A stretch of DNA of 64,000 nucleotides from Ferrigenium straubiae (GCA_019449655.1 JAHQXD010000002.1:196311-260310), one strand, 5' to 3'. Shown: positions 53,414-62,596, numbered from the stretch's first letter. A program made the numbers and translations. Notes: generated from the letters alone by a model not told the origin.

Positions 53414-55693
53414 ATGCCTATCGTCCGCATCGCCCTCGATGTCCCGCTGCCCACCCTGTTCGATTACACGGTGGCGGAGGAGGTCGCCGTCGGTCAGCGC
53501 GTGACCGTGCCGTTCGGGCGCAGGCAGATGGTCGGGGTGGTGATGGAGATTGCGGCTGCTTCGGAGATGACGCTGGAGCGCATCAAGCCGGTGCGGCAGG
53601 TGCTGCACGACAGCCTGCCGCTCTCGGCGGCATTGCTCGATCTGCTGCGCTTTTGCAGCGATTATTACCGCTATCCTATTGGCCAGACGGTGCTGGCGGC
53701 GTTGCCGACGAAGCTGCGTTCGGACAAGCCCGTCATCGGCAAGCCCGCATTGAGTTATCGCCTCACTGTCAGCGGCATGGCGCTCGATCTCGAATCTTTT
53801 CCGAAACGCAAGGTGGTGCAGCGGCGCCTCCTCGCGAGGCTCGCCGAAGGGCCTTACCATCTTGCGCAACTCAAGAGCCTGTCGGCGACGGCGGGGGCGC
53901 AGTTGAAGGCGCTGGTGGCGGAGGGGTGGGTCGAGAGTTTCGCACGTCCTGTAGGCCCACTCCTCAATCCTCCCCCGATGCCCTCTCCTCAATCCTCTCC
54001 CGCAAGCGGGCGAGGAGGCGAACGAGAAAGGCAATCTCCAATCCCTGCGGGAGAGGAGGTAAACGTGAAAGGCCATATTTTTCATGGTGCGCACACGCTG
54101 ACCGGCGAACAGCAGTGCGCGGTGGATGCGGTCAGTGCGGCGCAGGGCTATGCCTGTTTCCTGCTGCACGGCGTTACCGGCAGCGGCAAGACCGAGGTGT
54201 ATGTACATCTGATGCACCAAGTGCTTCAGCAAGGCGGGCAGGTGTTGCTGCTGGTGCCGGAGATCAATCTCACGCCGCAACTGGAAAATTATTTCCGCAG
54301 CCGCTTCCCCGATGTAAACCTGATCAGCCTGCACAGCGGCCTGAACGAAGGCGAGCGGCTGCACAACTGGCAGCAGGCGCAGTCGGGCGCCGCGCAGATC
54401 GTGCTCGGCACACGCCTCGCGGTGTTCGCCGAATTACCTAACCTGGCACTGATCATCGTGGACGAGGAGCACGACGGTTCGTTCAAGCAGCAGGACGGGC
54501 TGCGCTATTCGGCGCGCGATGTGGCAATCTTTCGCGCAAATCAAAAAAAAATACCCATCGTGCTGGGCTCGGCGACGCCGTCGCTGGAGAGCTATCACAA
54601 CGCACAGAGCGGGCGCTACCGCATGCTCAGGCTGACCGGGCGTGCGCTCGCTGAGGCACGCCTGCCTGCGGTGCGCTGCGTCAACATCAACCAGACCGCG
54701 ATGCATCACGGCGTCAGCGAAAACCTGCTGCGCGAGATCGGGCAGCGCATCGAGCGCCGCGAGCAGAGCCTGCTGTTCATCAACCGGCGCGGTTATGCGC
54801 CGGTGCTGATGTGTACCGGCTGCGGCTGGCTATCCGGTTGTAAGCACTGCGCGGGCAAGATGGTGCTGCATCTCAATGACCGGCGGCTGCGCTGCCATCA
54901 CTGTGGCTATCAGGTGCGTGTGCCGCATGCGTGCCCGGACTGCGGCAACGCCGATCTGCATCCGGTCGGCAGCGGCACGCAGCGCGTGGAAAGTGTGCTG
55001 CAGGAACGCTTTCCGGAGGCGCGCATCCTGCGGGTGGATCGCGATAGCACGCGCAGCAAGCGCGCCTGGCAGAGCATGCGCGAGCAGATTCACGCCAATG
55101 AAGTGGATATACTGGTCGGCACGCAGATGCTCGCCAAGGGGCACGATTTCCCCGCGCTGACGCTGGTCGGGGTGCTCAACCCGGATGGTGCGCTGTACAG
55201 CAGCGATTTCCGCGCGGCGGAGAAGCTCTTCGCGCAGCTGGCGCAGGTGGCGGGGCGTGCCGGGCGTGCCGACAAGCCCGGCGAGGTGCTGATCCAGACT
55301 GCCTTTCCCGATCATCCGTTGTTTCGTGCGCTGCAGGCCCATGATTTCGAGGGCTGGGCGGCGGCACAGCTCGCCGAGCGCCAACTGGCGGGTTTCCCGC
55401 CGTTCATCTATCAGGCGATGTTGCGCGCCGAGGGGAGGAGTGAGGCAGAAGTCTATGCGTTCCTCAATCAGGCCCGCGCCGTTGCGGTCTCTTTTCGCCA
55501 TGCCGTAGAAGTCTTCGGCGTGGTGCCCGCCGCGCTGCCGCGCCGCGCCAGCCATACCCGTGCGCAGCTTCTGGTGCAAGGCGCGAAGCGCAAGGACCTG
55601 CAGCAATTTCTGCGTGCCTGGCAGCCCTTGCTGGATGAATTGCCCATGCAGAAGCTGCGCTGGTCGCTGGATGTCGATCCGCTGGAGTTTTAG
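53414..55693 (+). CDS. priA: Primosomal replication restart helicase PriA
   Basis: 3'-5' DNA helicase that reloads the replisome at stalled forks. The 759-residue protein has the N-terminal DNA-binding domain, Walker A GVTGSGKTEV, DEEH helicase box, the paired zinc-binding cysteines (CTGCGW, CKHC, CHHCGY, CPDC) and C-terminal helicase motifs. Residues about 182-217 (bases 53961-54064) are a proline- and glycine-rich insert that runs through a palindromic repeat; it falls between the DNA-binding and helicase domains and keeps the frame. Start ATG 53414 was chosen over the TTG three codons earlier. Confidence 0.94.
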   Translation: MPIVRIALDVPLPTLFDYTVAEEVAVGQRVTVPFGRRQMVGVVMEIAAASEMTLERIKPVRQVLHDSLPLSAALLDLLRFCSDYYRYPIGQTVLAALPTKLRSDKPVIGKPALSYRLTVSGMALDLESFPKRKVVQRRLLARLAEGPYHLAQLKSLSATAGAQLKALVAEGWVESFARPVGPLLNPPPMPSPQSSPASGRGGERERQSPIPAGEEVNVKGHIFHGAHTLTGEQQCAVDAVSAAQGYACFLLHGVTGSGKTEVYVHLMHQVLQQGGQVLLLVPEINLTPQLENYFRSRFPDVNLISLHSGLNEGERLHNWQQAQSGAAQIVLGTRLAVFAELPNLALIIVDEEHDGSFKQQDGLRYSARDVAIFRANQKKIPIVLGSATPSLESYHNAQSGRYRMLRLTGRALAEARLPAVRCVNINQTAMHHGVSENLLREIGQRIERREQSLLFINRRGYAPVLMCTGCGWLSGCKHCAGKMVLHLNDRRLRCHHCGYQVRVPHACPDCGNADLHPVGSGTQRVESVLQERFPEARILRVDRDSTRSKRAWQSMREQIHANEVDILVGTQMLAKGHDFPALTLVGVLNPDGALYSSDFRAAEKLFAQLAQVAGRAGRADKPGEVLIQTAFPDHPLFRALQAHDFEGWAAAQLAERQLAGFPPFIYQAMLRAEGRSEAEVYAFLNQARAVAVSFRHAVEVFGVVPAALPRRASHTRAQLLVQGAKRKDLQQFLRAWQPLLDELPMQKLRWSLDVDPLEF
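53994..54056. repeat. Palindromic repeat inserted in frame inside priA
   Basis: Arms CCTCTCCCGC (53994-54003) and GCGGGAGAGG (54047-54056) are perfect inverted copies. The element resembles dispersed CTCTCCC...GGGAGAG repeats and adds about 35 residues to the PriA linker. Confidence 0.72.
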
Positions 55694-56047
55694 AAAACCC
55701 TGCTTCGGAGTCGAGCTATCCGAAAGAACTAGTTCTTTTTTTCCGTCTACCCTGTTCTTTAGAGGTATAGGAACACCACGCATGCAGGCTTAGTCTGCAA
55801 CATGTGCGGCTCGGTAAAGGCATCGTGGCGGCACAACAATAATTTGTGGCTTGGGTGGAGGGGCTATATTGCTGTTTCAGGGGCTTCGTGGCGTGTTTGT
55901 ACGCCATGGTTTCGGCATGGCAGCAAAAACTTGACCTATATCAAAAAGTATCCTGTACCCATCCAATAGAGTGACGTTTCGTCAGGACTAGGTTAGTCAA
56001 AAACTAGGGCGGTTTAGGTTGAGTCGAAAACCAAAAAAGGGAAGATT
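55694..56047. other. Long 5' region of the cytochrome operon without a gene
   Basis: About 350 bases contain no supported ORF. They hold an FNR-type site near 55931 and short AT-rich stretches that may be promoter DNA for the multihaem operon. Confidence 0.6.
55931..55944 (+). promoter_or_regulatory. FNR/ANR-type binding site upstream of the hexahaem cytochrome gene
   Basis: TTGACCTATATCAA matches TTGAT-N4-ATCAA with one mismatch. It lies 104 bases before the cytochrome start. This suggests anaerobic or microaerobic activation, but FNR itself was not seen in the window. Confidence 0.55.
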
Positions 56048-57244
56048 ATGCACAAGCACATAGTTCGTTTATTGACACTGGTTGCGATAATTGCAGTGGT
56101 TGCCACAACTGCAAAATTCATGGCCATCCAGGATACGTTTCACCAATACGGGCACTACCGCGGCGCTTCAGTCGCGCAAATTGCGGCCAAGCTACCTAAA
56201 CATCAGGGCTCTGCATCCTGCCAGTCCTGCCATAAGGAAATCTATGCCGAATGGTCGTCCGGCATACACCAGAAAGCCAACAAGGATGGCAAGGTGGTGG
56301 GTACAGTTGTTAAATCGGGCGTCAATTGCGAGGTCTGCCACAACGGCCCTGCGGGTAATCACCCGTCCAAAGATGCTATGCCGCTTTCCACCGAGGACCA
56401 AGTGACCACCATCACTCACCTCAAACATACGACACACCCAGCCAATGTGGCGGACAGGAACCTGATGCGTGATCCGGAAGACATGCGGGTTCTGTGCACC
56501 AACTGCCATGAGAAAATAGCAGGGCGTCCTTTGAGGGGCAGGGATGAGGGCGGTGTGCCGCAGGTTGTGGTCGATGGTCATGGAGGCAAAGCGCAGTGCA
56601 CCTCCTGCCACAACCCGCATTCGCCCAGGATCAGTTTTGCCGCTATCCCGAGACCGCCTGTGGATCCAACAACCGGCAAGGCACTTCCAGTGAGCGCAGC
56701 AAAGGCGGGAGATGCGGGTGCAGGAAAATCTGTAGCGGCGGCTTGTGCTGCATGCCACGGCAATTCCGGAGCCAGCGTCAATCCGGAATGGCCGAATCTG
56801 GCCGGCCAGAATGGCGATTATCTGGTCAATTCGCTTAAGGCCTTCAAGGAAGGGGCACGCAAAAATGATTTGATGAGCCCCATGGCGGCTGGCTTGAGCG
56901 ATGCCGATATGCGTAATGTGGCAGCCTATTTCTCCAGGAATAGCTGCAGTGTGACCGGCGGCGACAAGGATAAGGCAGCGCTGGGCAAGGCCAAGGCAGC
57001 GGCAGCAGGTTGCGCGGCATGCCACAACTCCGGTGGCCTCAATAAACCCGGCGCCTCTGGAATTGCCGGCGCGCAGGTATGGCCGAACCTGGCCGGGCAG
57101 AATGCAGGATATCTGGCTGTTGCACTCAAGTCATTCCAGGATGGCAGCCGCAGCCATGCGGTCATGTCAAGCGTGGCGAAGACCCTGAGTGCTTCCGATA
57201 TCGATAACTTGGCGGCTTACTACGCCACTGCGAGCTGCAAATGA
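56048..57244 (+). CDS. Membrane-anchored hexahaem cytochrome c
   Basis: A 398-residue periplasmic electron carrier. An N-terminal hydrophobic segment (residues 7-24) may anchor it. Six CXXCH motifs lie at C58, C94, C150, C184, C233 and C322; the last two sit in class I cytochrome-like modules with WPNLAGQNxxYL repeats, while the first four resemble a tetrahaem NapC/NrfH-like or c554-like region. It is first of a three-gene set with a Tat ferredoxin and NrfD protein, so it is probably the electron acceptor or donor of a quinol-linked complex. No molybdenum subunit is nearby. Confidence 0.85.
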   Translation: MHKHIVRLLTLVAIIAVVATTAKFMAIQDTFHQYGHYRGASVAQIAAKLPKHQGSASCQSCHKEIYAEWSSGIHQKANKDGKVVGTVVKSGVNCEVCHNGPAGNHPSKDAMPLSTEDQVTTITHLKHTTHPANVADRNLMRDPEDMRVLCTNCHEKIAGRPLRGRDEGGVPQVVVDGHGGKAQCTSCHNPHSPRISFAAIPRPPVDPTTGKALPVSAAKAGDAGAGKSVAAACAACHGNSGASVNPEWPNLAGQNGDYLVNSLKAFKEGARKNDLMSPMAAGLSDADMRNVAAYFSRNSCSVTGGDKDKAALGKAKAAAAGCAACHNSGGLNKPGASGIAGAQVWPNLAGQNAGYLAVALKSFQDGSRSHAVMSSVAKTLSASDIDNLAAYYATASCK

Positions 57245-57267
57245 ATAAGTTACCTAGCGAGGGAAAA

Positions 57268-58176
57268 ATGACTACTCAGGATACGAAAATAGAAAAAGAA
57301 GCGGGCGATCTGTCACGCCGCGACTTCTTGGGCTTGTTGGGTAAAGGCGCAGCATGTGCCGGAGCGTTGGTCGGTACCGGCAGCGCGCTGGCTTCGGCTG
57401 GCGGAGGCGCCGCAAATCCTCTTGGGGGTGTCGGACCGACATTCCAGCAGGCACCGGAGCAATACGCCGAGGCGCGCAAGAATCCGCCCAAGATACCCAA
57501 CTACAACTGGACTGAGCACAAGTGGGCGTTCGGCGTCGATGTTGATCGTTGTATCGGCTGTTTGCGCTGTGTGGAAGCCTGCAAGATGGAAAACAGTGTG
57601 CAGATGGACAGGAACCACACCCGTACCTGGGTTGAGCGTTACGTCTATCTGGAAGGCGAAAAACATGCGCACGTCGACAGCATCCATGATCTCAAGAACG
57701 TGGTGGCTGGCAGCAATGAGACCAGGTTCAAGTTCGACGATCGCTACAAGGATCAAAAGGTCGAAAAAGCGTTTTTCGTGGCCAAACTGTGTAACCAGTG
57801 CGAGAAGCCATCGTGTGTTCAGGTCTGTCCGACCGGCGCTACCTATAAGGCAGTGGACGGCCCGGTATTGATCGACACGAAATACTGTATCGGTTGCCAG
57901 TATTGTGTCCAGGCCTGCCCGTACGGCGCACGCAGTTTGAATCATGAAAGAGGCACCGCCGAGAAGTGCAACTGGTGCTACCACCGTATTACCAAGGGGA
58001 TGCAGCCCGCCTGCGTCGAGGTATGTCCGACCGGCACGCGGATTTTCGGCGATCGCTTGGATCCGGAAAGCCCAGTCAGCCAGTTTATCGCCAAGAACAA
58101 GGTAAACGTGCTGCAGCCGGCTATGGGTAATTACCCCAATGTGTTTTACAAAGGGTTAGATAAGGAGGTTTTCTAA
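57268..58176 (+). CDS. Tat-exported four-cluster ferredoxin (NrfC/DsrO/PsrB type)
   Basis: A 302-residue periplasmic iron-sulfur subunit. The Tat motif SRRDFLGLLGKG is followed by four ferredoxin-type cysteine groups, CIGCLRCVEACK, CNQCEKPSCVQVCP, CIGCQYCVQACP and CNWCYHRITKGMQPACVEVCP, giving up to four 4Fe-4S clusters. It would carry electrons between the NrfD protein and the cytochrome. ATG 57268 has GAGGG at 57256-57260; the in-frame ATG 57241 overlaps the cytochrome stop and is an alternative. Confidence 0.9.
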   Translation: MTTQDTKIEKEAGDLSRRDFLGLLGKGAACAGALVGTGSALASAGGGAANPLGGVGPTFQQAPEQYAEARKNPPKIPNYNWTEHKWAFGVDVDRCIGCLRCVEACKMENSVQMDRNHTRTWVERYVYLEGEKHAHVDSIHDLKNVVAGSNETRFKFDDRYKDQKVEKAFFVAKLCNQCEKPSCVQVCPTGATYKAVDGPVLIDTKYCIGCQYCVQACPYGARSLNHERGTAEKCNWCYHRITKGMQPACVEVCPTGTRIFGDRLDPESPVSQFIAKNKVNVLQPAMGNYPNVFYKGLDKEVF

Positions 58177-58177
58177 A

Positions 58178-59392
58178 ATGGAAAAAGATGTCTTTTATCA
58201 CGTAGCCCCGTTTTCCGGATTCACGTTTCCGAACGAAACCGAGGTGCCGTGGAGCGAACTTATCGTAATCTATCCCTACATCACCGGGCTGGTTGCCGGC
58301 GCGTTTGTGGTGTCCAGTCTGCACCACGTGTTTGGCATGGAGCGTTTCGCACCAATCTCGAAATTCGCCCTGCTGACGTCGCTGTGCTTCATGTTCTTTG
58401 CGCCGACACCGTTGCTGTTCCATCTGGGTCAGCCGACGCGCGCACTGAATGCGGTTTTGACGCCGCACTGGACCTCGGCGATGGCGGCCTTCGGTTATGT
58501 CGCGGGCTTCTACATCTGTCTGCTGCTGCTGGAAACCTGGTTTTCGTTCCGCGCCGACATTGTCGCCTTGTCGAAATCCAGGACAGGCATCATGCAGAAG
58601 GTATACAAGGCGCTTACCCTGGGATCGGATGATGTGTCGCAGCGTGCGCTTGACACTGACCACACCATTGCGCGCAGGCTGGCGATGATAGGTATCCCCG
58701 GTGCATGCGGATTGCACGGCTACGTCGGGTTCCTGTTCGGCTCGCTGAAAACACGCGAATGGTGGTCGTCCGATCTGATGCCGATCATCTTCCTGTTGTC
58801 TGCCGTGGGTTCGGGCGTCGGCCTGCTGATCGTGATCTATGTGATTACCTCCTGGTGGCGCAAGAAGCCTACAGATGACGGTGCCATGCAGGGCCTGCTG
58901 TATGTATTGTGGACGGGTATCGTCATCGTGATGGTGATCGAGGCACTGGAAATGGTGCAAATGCTTTACAAGGCGCGCGAGGGTGTCGAAGGGGTCATGG
59001 ATCTGGTTAATGGTCCGATCACGGTCGCCATGACGATTCAATGGGGCGGGTCGCTGCTGGCGCTGGTGATAACGTCGATAATGATGGTGAAAATGCCCAA
59101 GCCAAAAACCCTGCTCTTCTGGCTCTTCATCAGCGGCTTGTCGATGATGATCGGGGTGTTGGCGATGCGCTGGAACGTGGTGATTGGCGGGCAGGAATTG
59201 TCCAAGACCATGAGGGGCTTGATGACTTTCCATCCCGAGGTATTCGGGCGCGAAAGCCTGTTTACGGTCGCAACGCTCTTTACCGCACCGTTTGTTGTGC
59301 TGTATCTGGCACAAAAGCTGTTGCCGACGGTTTGGGAAGGCGAGCATCCCGAGCCCGAGAAGAGGGTGTTTGATATTCACAAGGCTATTTGA
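58178..59392 (+). CDS. NrfD/DsrP-family quinol-interacting membrane protein
   Basis: A 404-residue membrane protein with about ten hydrophobic helices, longer than NrfD (about 320) and closer to DsrP/HybB-type members. Family-like regions are LGQPTRALN, GIPGACGLHGYVGFLFG and RWNVVIGGQELSKTMRG. It should oxidise or reduce quinone and pass electrons to the ferredoxin subunit. It starts 1 base after the ferredoxin stop and ends with a terminator. Confidence 0.88.
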   Translation: MEKDVFYHVAPFSGFTFPNETEVPWSELIVIYPYITGLVAGAFVVSSLHHVFGMERFAPISKFALLTSLCFMFFAPTPLLFHLGQPTRALNAVLTPHWTSAMAAFGYVAGFYICLLLLETWFSFRADIVALSKSRTGIMQKVYKALTLGSDDVSQRALDTDHTIARRLAMIGIPGACGLHGYVGFLFGSLKTREWWSSDLMPIIFLLSAVGSGVGLLIVIYVITSWWRKKPTDDGAMQGLLYVLWTGIVIVMVIEALEMVQMLYKAREGVEGVMDLVNGPITVAMTIQWGGSLLALVITSIMMVKMPKPKTLLFWLFISGLSMMIGVLAMRWNVVIGGQELSKTMRGLMTFHPEVFGRESLFTVATLFTAPFVVLYLAQKLLPTVWEGEHPEPEKRVFDIHKAI

Positions 59393-59424
59393 TACACACG
59401 AAATAGCAAAAAAAGTATCTCTTG

Positions 59425-59452
59425 AAATCCCGCCGCAAGGCGGGATTTTTTT
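59425..59452 (+). terminator. Terminator after the NrfD-like gene
   Basis: Stem AAATCCCGCC/GGCGGGATTT with a GCAA loop and T run. It closes the three-gene electron-transfer operon. Confidence 0.88.
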
Positions 59453-59786
59453 GCGCATAAATTTCAGCCGACAGGGTGTGTGCAACTCGAAGGGGAAGCA
59501 GCAAGCGATGCCATGGTTCCAGGCGTCGTCATGGGGAGTGTGGAAATGCTGCCGAGGCCGTGTGACAGCCGCCCCTGGTCTAAACTCAGGAGCTAATCCG
59601 GATCGACCCGATCCGAAAACCAGACAGGCAATTTACAAAGTGGGAGTGTATGCTTTTGCGAAGGGCTGGAAGGTTTTGCCATCCAGATGTGATGGCACAG
59701 CCCGTGTTACTGCAGTTTCAGGTTACGGCGCTTCCCGGTAACATCAAACATTCACAGCTTCACGGGCTGTAAAGTGCTGCTTTTCA
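59453..59786. other. Gene-free interval
   Basis: No gene is supported. A 77-codon + strand frame at 59508-59741 has no ribosome binding site or recognisable sequence and was not called. Confidence 0.5.
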
Positions 59787-59888
59787 TTAATACGAAAAAT
59801 GCCCTTGCGAGAACACATAAAACAGGAAATAAATAATCGGGAAAATAACAAGGGGAATCCTGACAATAGTAAGCAAATCTTTCATCAT
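59787..59888 (-). CDS. Possible 33-residue membrane peptide
   Basis: Reads MMKDLLTIVRIPL and continues as one hydrophobic helix of aromatic and aliphatic residues, ending in SQGHFSY. A good ribosome binding site, AAGGAG (CTCCTT at 59897-59902), precedes the ATG pair by 8 bases. It sits between the NrfD-like and monohaem genes. Function unknown; the longer - strand frame over the same region lacks such support. Confidence 0.5.
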   Translation of the reverse strand: MMKDLLTIVRIPLVIFPIIYFLFYVFSQGHFSY

Positions 59889-59902
59889 TCTTCAAACTCC
59901 TT

Positions 59903-60251
59903 AAAACGATCAAAAGCCGAAATGGCGCCCCGATTATACTGCACGAATATGAATTTTTCATCTCGAAAATGCGGGATTTTTCGCATGAAATGAGGGCGGG
60001 GGAAGCTGCCCGCGAATTGTGCCTCTCGGGCGGTTTTCTGTTAGCATTTAACCGGCCGGCGGAGGGACCGGTTGCGCAATTTTTAGACACCTCCCATGCC
60101 ATTCTTGCGGTTTCACAGGGCAGGGCGAAAATTTCCCCGTGCTTTGCATGTCGGAGAGTTTCGCCAACTCCATTTCTGGATCGATTGATCAGGGATATTT
60201 GATCCGCCCCTTCTTTTACGACGGTAGCTTGCAAAAAACAGGAGAAACAAA
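59903..60251. other. Gene-free interval upstream of the monohaem gene
   Basis: About 350 bases with no supported gene. Long open frames on both strands (59752-60234 - and 59969-60202 +) have no recognisable sequence. It may hold the promoter of the monohaem gene. Confidence 0.5.
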
Positions 60252-60986
60252 ATGAAAGAGCTGACTTGGTCGAACCTGGAGAATCTCGCCTTGCCCGTCA
60301 AGGCCTTGTTTACCGGCTATCTTCTCGTCATCGGCTTGGGCTTGCTCATGTCCGGCGCGCAAATCATGCTGACCCACGGCATGGCGGACGGCAAGCCCGG
60401 ATTGTCGCTGGATGACATCGTCTACAGCTATTACGGCAATCGCGAAGGCTCGAAGCTGGAGGCCAAACTCAACGGCTCGATGAAGGATTACGCGCCCGGC
60501 GAGGCCAGGCTGGCCATGATCAAGTGGGCACGCGCGGGAGCGCCGGAAGGCGAGTGGGAGTCGAAGATCAAGCCGATCACCGAACAGCATTGCGTCGCCT
60601 GCCACGCCAACATGCCCGGCCTGGCCAAGGTTGGAGAGAAGGACGTCATGATCCAGGTGGCGGCAACCGACCGTGGGGCGAACATCACCAATCTGACCCG
60701 CGTTTCGCATATCCACCTGTTTGGCATTGCCTTCATCTTCTTCTTCGTCGGCCTGATCTTCAGCCTGGCAACCGGCTTCAGCCCGATCGTCAAATCGCTG
60801 CTGATTTTCACGCCGTTCATCTTCCTGATTATCGATGTTGCATCCTGGTGGCTGACCAAGATGAATCCGGGCTTTGCCTGGCTGGTGATGGTCGGGGGTG
60901 TAGGCTACAGCATCGCCTCGACGATCATGATTTTTTCGTCCCTCTACCAGATGTGCGTCAAGCCCTTCATGGCGAAAAAGGCCTGA
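60252..60986 (+). CDS. Membrane-bound monohaem cytochrome c protein
   Basis: A 244-residue protein with one N-terminal membrane helix (about residues 18-40), a periplasmic section with a single haem site C114-x-x-C-H118 (CVACH), then about three C-terminal helices (from residue 150 on). Not a family I can name. It may pass electrons between a membrane complex and periplasm. RBS AGGAG precedes ATG 60252. The FAD oxidoreductase follows after 35 bases. Confidence 0.75.
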   Translation: MKELTWSNLENLALPVKALFTGYLLVIGLGLLMSGAQIMLTHGMADGKPGLSLDDIVYSYYGNREGSKLEAKLNGSMKDYAPGEARLAMIKWARAGAPEGEWESKIKPITEQHCVACHANMPGLAKVGEKDVMIQVAATDRGANITNLTRVSHIHLFGIAFIFFFVGLIFSLATGFSPIVKSLLIFTPFIFLIIDVASWWLTKMNPGFAWLVMVGGVGYSIASTIMIFSSLYQMCVKPFMAKKA

Positions 60987-61021
60987 TCCGGAATCATTCC
61001 CCTCACCAATAGCACTTAGAC

Positions 61022-62425
61022 ATGGCGACAAATTTTCTTGACGCCGTCGCCGCCATCGTCGGCGGCGATGGCATCCTGAGCGGCGAGACCGCTGCACCCT
61101 ATTATGCCGACAAACGCGGACGCTATTTTGGCAGTGCGCTGGCGGTGGTGTTCCCATCGGATACGCAGCAGGTCTCGGCAATAGTGGAGCTGTGCGCCGC
61201 GAGCCGGATCGCCATCGTGCCACAGGGCGGCAACACCAGCCTGTGCGGCGCATCGGTGCCGCTGGCCGAAGGTAGGCAGATCGTGCTCAACCTGTCGCGC
61301 ATGAAGCGCATCCGCGCGATCGATGCGGTGAACTACACCATGACCGTCGAGGCAGGCTGCATCCTGGCCGATGCGCGTGAGGCGGCGGAGCAGCATGATC
61401 GCCTGTTCCCGCTCGAACTGACGGCGACCCTGAACCATTGCGAGATCGGCGGCAACCTGTCCACCAACGCCGGCGGCAACGGCGTGCTGCGCTATGGCAA
61501 TGCGCGCGATCTGGTGCTCGGGCTGGAAGTGGTGCTACCCGACGGGCGCATCTGGAACGGCCTGCGCAGCCTGCGCAAGGACAACTCCGGCTACGACCTG
61601 AAGCACCTGTTCATCGGCGCGGAAGGCACGCTGGGCATCATCACCGCCGCCGTGCTCAAGCTGTATCCGCGCCCGCGATCTTCCGCCACCGCCGTCGTGG
61701 CCATTCCCGACCCCGCCCTCGCCGTGCGCCTGCTGGCGCATGTCCGCGCCGCCTGCGGCGACACCCTGAGCGCCTTCGAGCTCGTCTCGCGCAGCAGCCT
61801 GGACATCGTGTTCCGGCATGTTCCTGGCGTTGCCGAACCGTTCACAAAACACTACGAGTATTACCTGCTGATCCAGTCGGACGACATGCAGGCGCGCCCG
61901 CTGGATGGCGCGCTGCGTGACGCGATCACAAGTTTCGGTGCGGACATCCCGGAGTTTGCCGCCACCGCCGATGCCGCACAGGCGGCAAACTGGTGGAAGC
62001 TGCGCCAGAACATCAGCGATGCGCAGAAGCGTGAAGGCATCAGCATCAAGCACGACATCTCCGTGCCGGTCAGCCGTGTCGCGGAATTCATCGCGCGCGC
62101 CGATGCCGCCTTGCAGGGCGCTTGGCCCGGCGTGCGCATCGTCGCGTTCGGCCACATGGGCGACGGCAACATCCACTACAACGTCTCGCTGGCGGATGCC
62201 GAACGGAACAATACTTTCATCGAGCAGCATGAGGGCGCGGTGAACCGGCTGGTCTACGAAGTGGTGCGCGAACTCGGTGGCAGCATCAGCGCCGAGCATG
62301 GTCTCGGCCAGCTCAAACGCGCCACTATCCGCGACTACAAGGACCCGCTGGAGCTCGAACTGATGCGCAGCATCAAGCAGGTGTTCGATCCGCAGGGCCT
62401 GATGAACCCCGGCAAGGTGTTGTAG
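61022..62425 (+). CDS. FAD-linked oxidoreductase (GlcD/D-2-hydroxyacid dehydrogenase type)
   Basis: A 467-residue protein of the FAD-dependent alpha-hydroxyacid dehydrogenase group (D-lactate, D-2-hydroxyglutarate or glycolate). The PCMH FAD domain shows IVPQGGNTSLCGAS and GGNLSTNAGGNGVLRYGNARD, and the C-terminal FAD-oxidase part has AFGHMGDGNIHYNVS and EHGLGQLKR. A C-terminal Fe-S domain is absent, so it is not a full GlcDEF subunit set. The substrate cannot be told from sequence; D-lactate or D-2-hydroxyglutarate are likely candidates. It may feed the adjacent cytochromes, which is inference. Confidence 0.87.
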   Translation: MATNFLDAVAAIVGGDGILSGETAAPYYADKRGRYFGSALAVVFPSDTQQVSAIVELCAASRIAIVPQGGNTSLCGASVPLAEGRQIVLNLSRMKRIRAIDAVNYTMTVEAGCILADAREAAEQHDRLFPLELTATLNHCEIGGNLSTNAGGNGVLRYGNARDLVLGLEVVLPDGRIWNGLRSLRKDNSGYDLKHLFIGAEGTLGIITAAVLKLYPRPRSSATAVVAIPDPALAVRLLAHVRAACGDTLSAFELVSRSSLDIVFRHVPGVAEPFTKHYEYYLLIQSDDMQARPLDGALRDAITSFGADIPEFAATADAAQAANWWKLRQNISDAQKREGISIKHDISVPVSRVAEFIARADAALQGAWPGVRIVAFGHMGDGNIHYNVSLADAERNNTFIEQHEGAVNRLVYEVVRELGGSISAEHGLGQLKRATIRDYKDPLELELMRSIKQVFDPQGLMNPGKVL

Positions 62426-62504
62426 GTGGTTTTCTTGAATGGCTGTTCATCGGTGCGGATTCAGATGAATCCAGATTATTTCCACTTTGTGCTCAGGAGT
62501 AGAC

Positions 62505-62577
62505 GTTCAACGTAGAGCTAACCGGTGCTGCGCAGCTTTATCGCGCAGCGTCCAGCGACCGAAGAGCGAGGTTGAGC
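62505..62577 (-). repeat. Solitary attC site near the right edge
   Basis: Ends GTTCAAC (62505-62511) and GTTGAGC (62571-62577) match RYYYAAC and GTTRRRY, and the core CTGCGCAGC/GCGCAGCG pairs. No integrase is next to it. It follows the - strand ORF at 62597-62764 by 19 bases, as in a cassette. Confidence 0.75.
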
Positions 62578-62596
62578 GCCATGTCAGAAGTTCCAT

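Noticed and set aside
59508..59741. 77-codon + strand frame after the NrfD-like gene
   Set aside because: No supporting ribosome binding site, no recognisable motif and odd composition.
59752..60234. 160-codon open frame on the - strand
   Set aside because: No ribosome binding site or recognisable composition, and a 33-residue ORF in another frame of the same region has a clear AAGGAG site.
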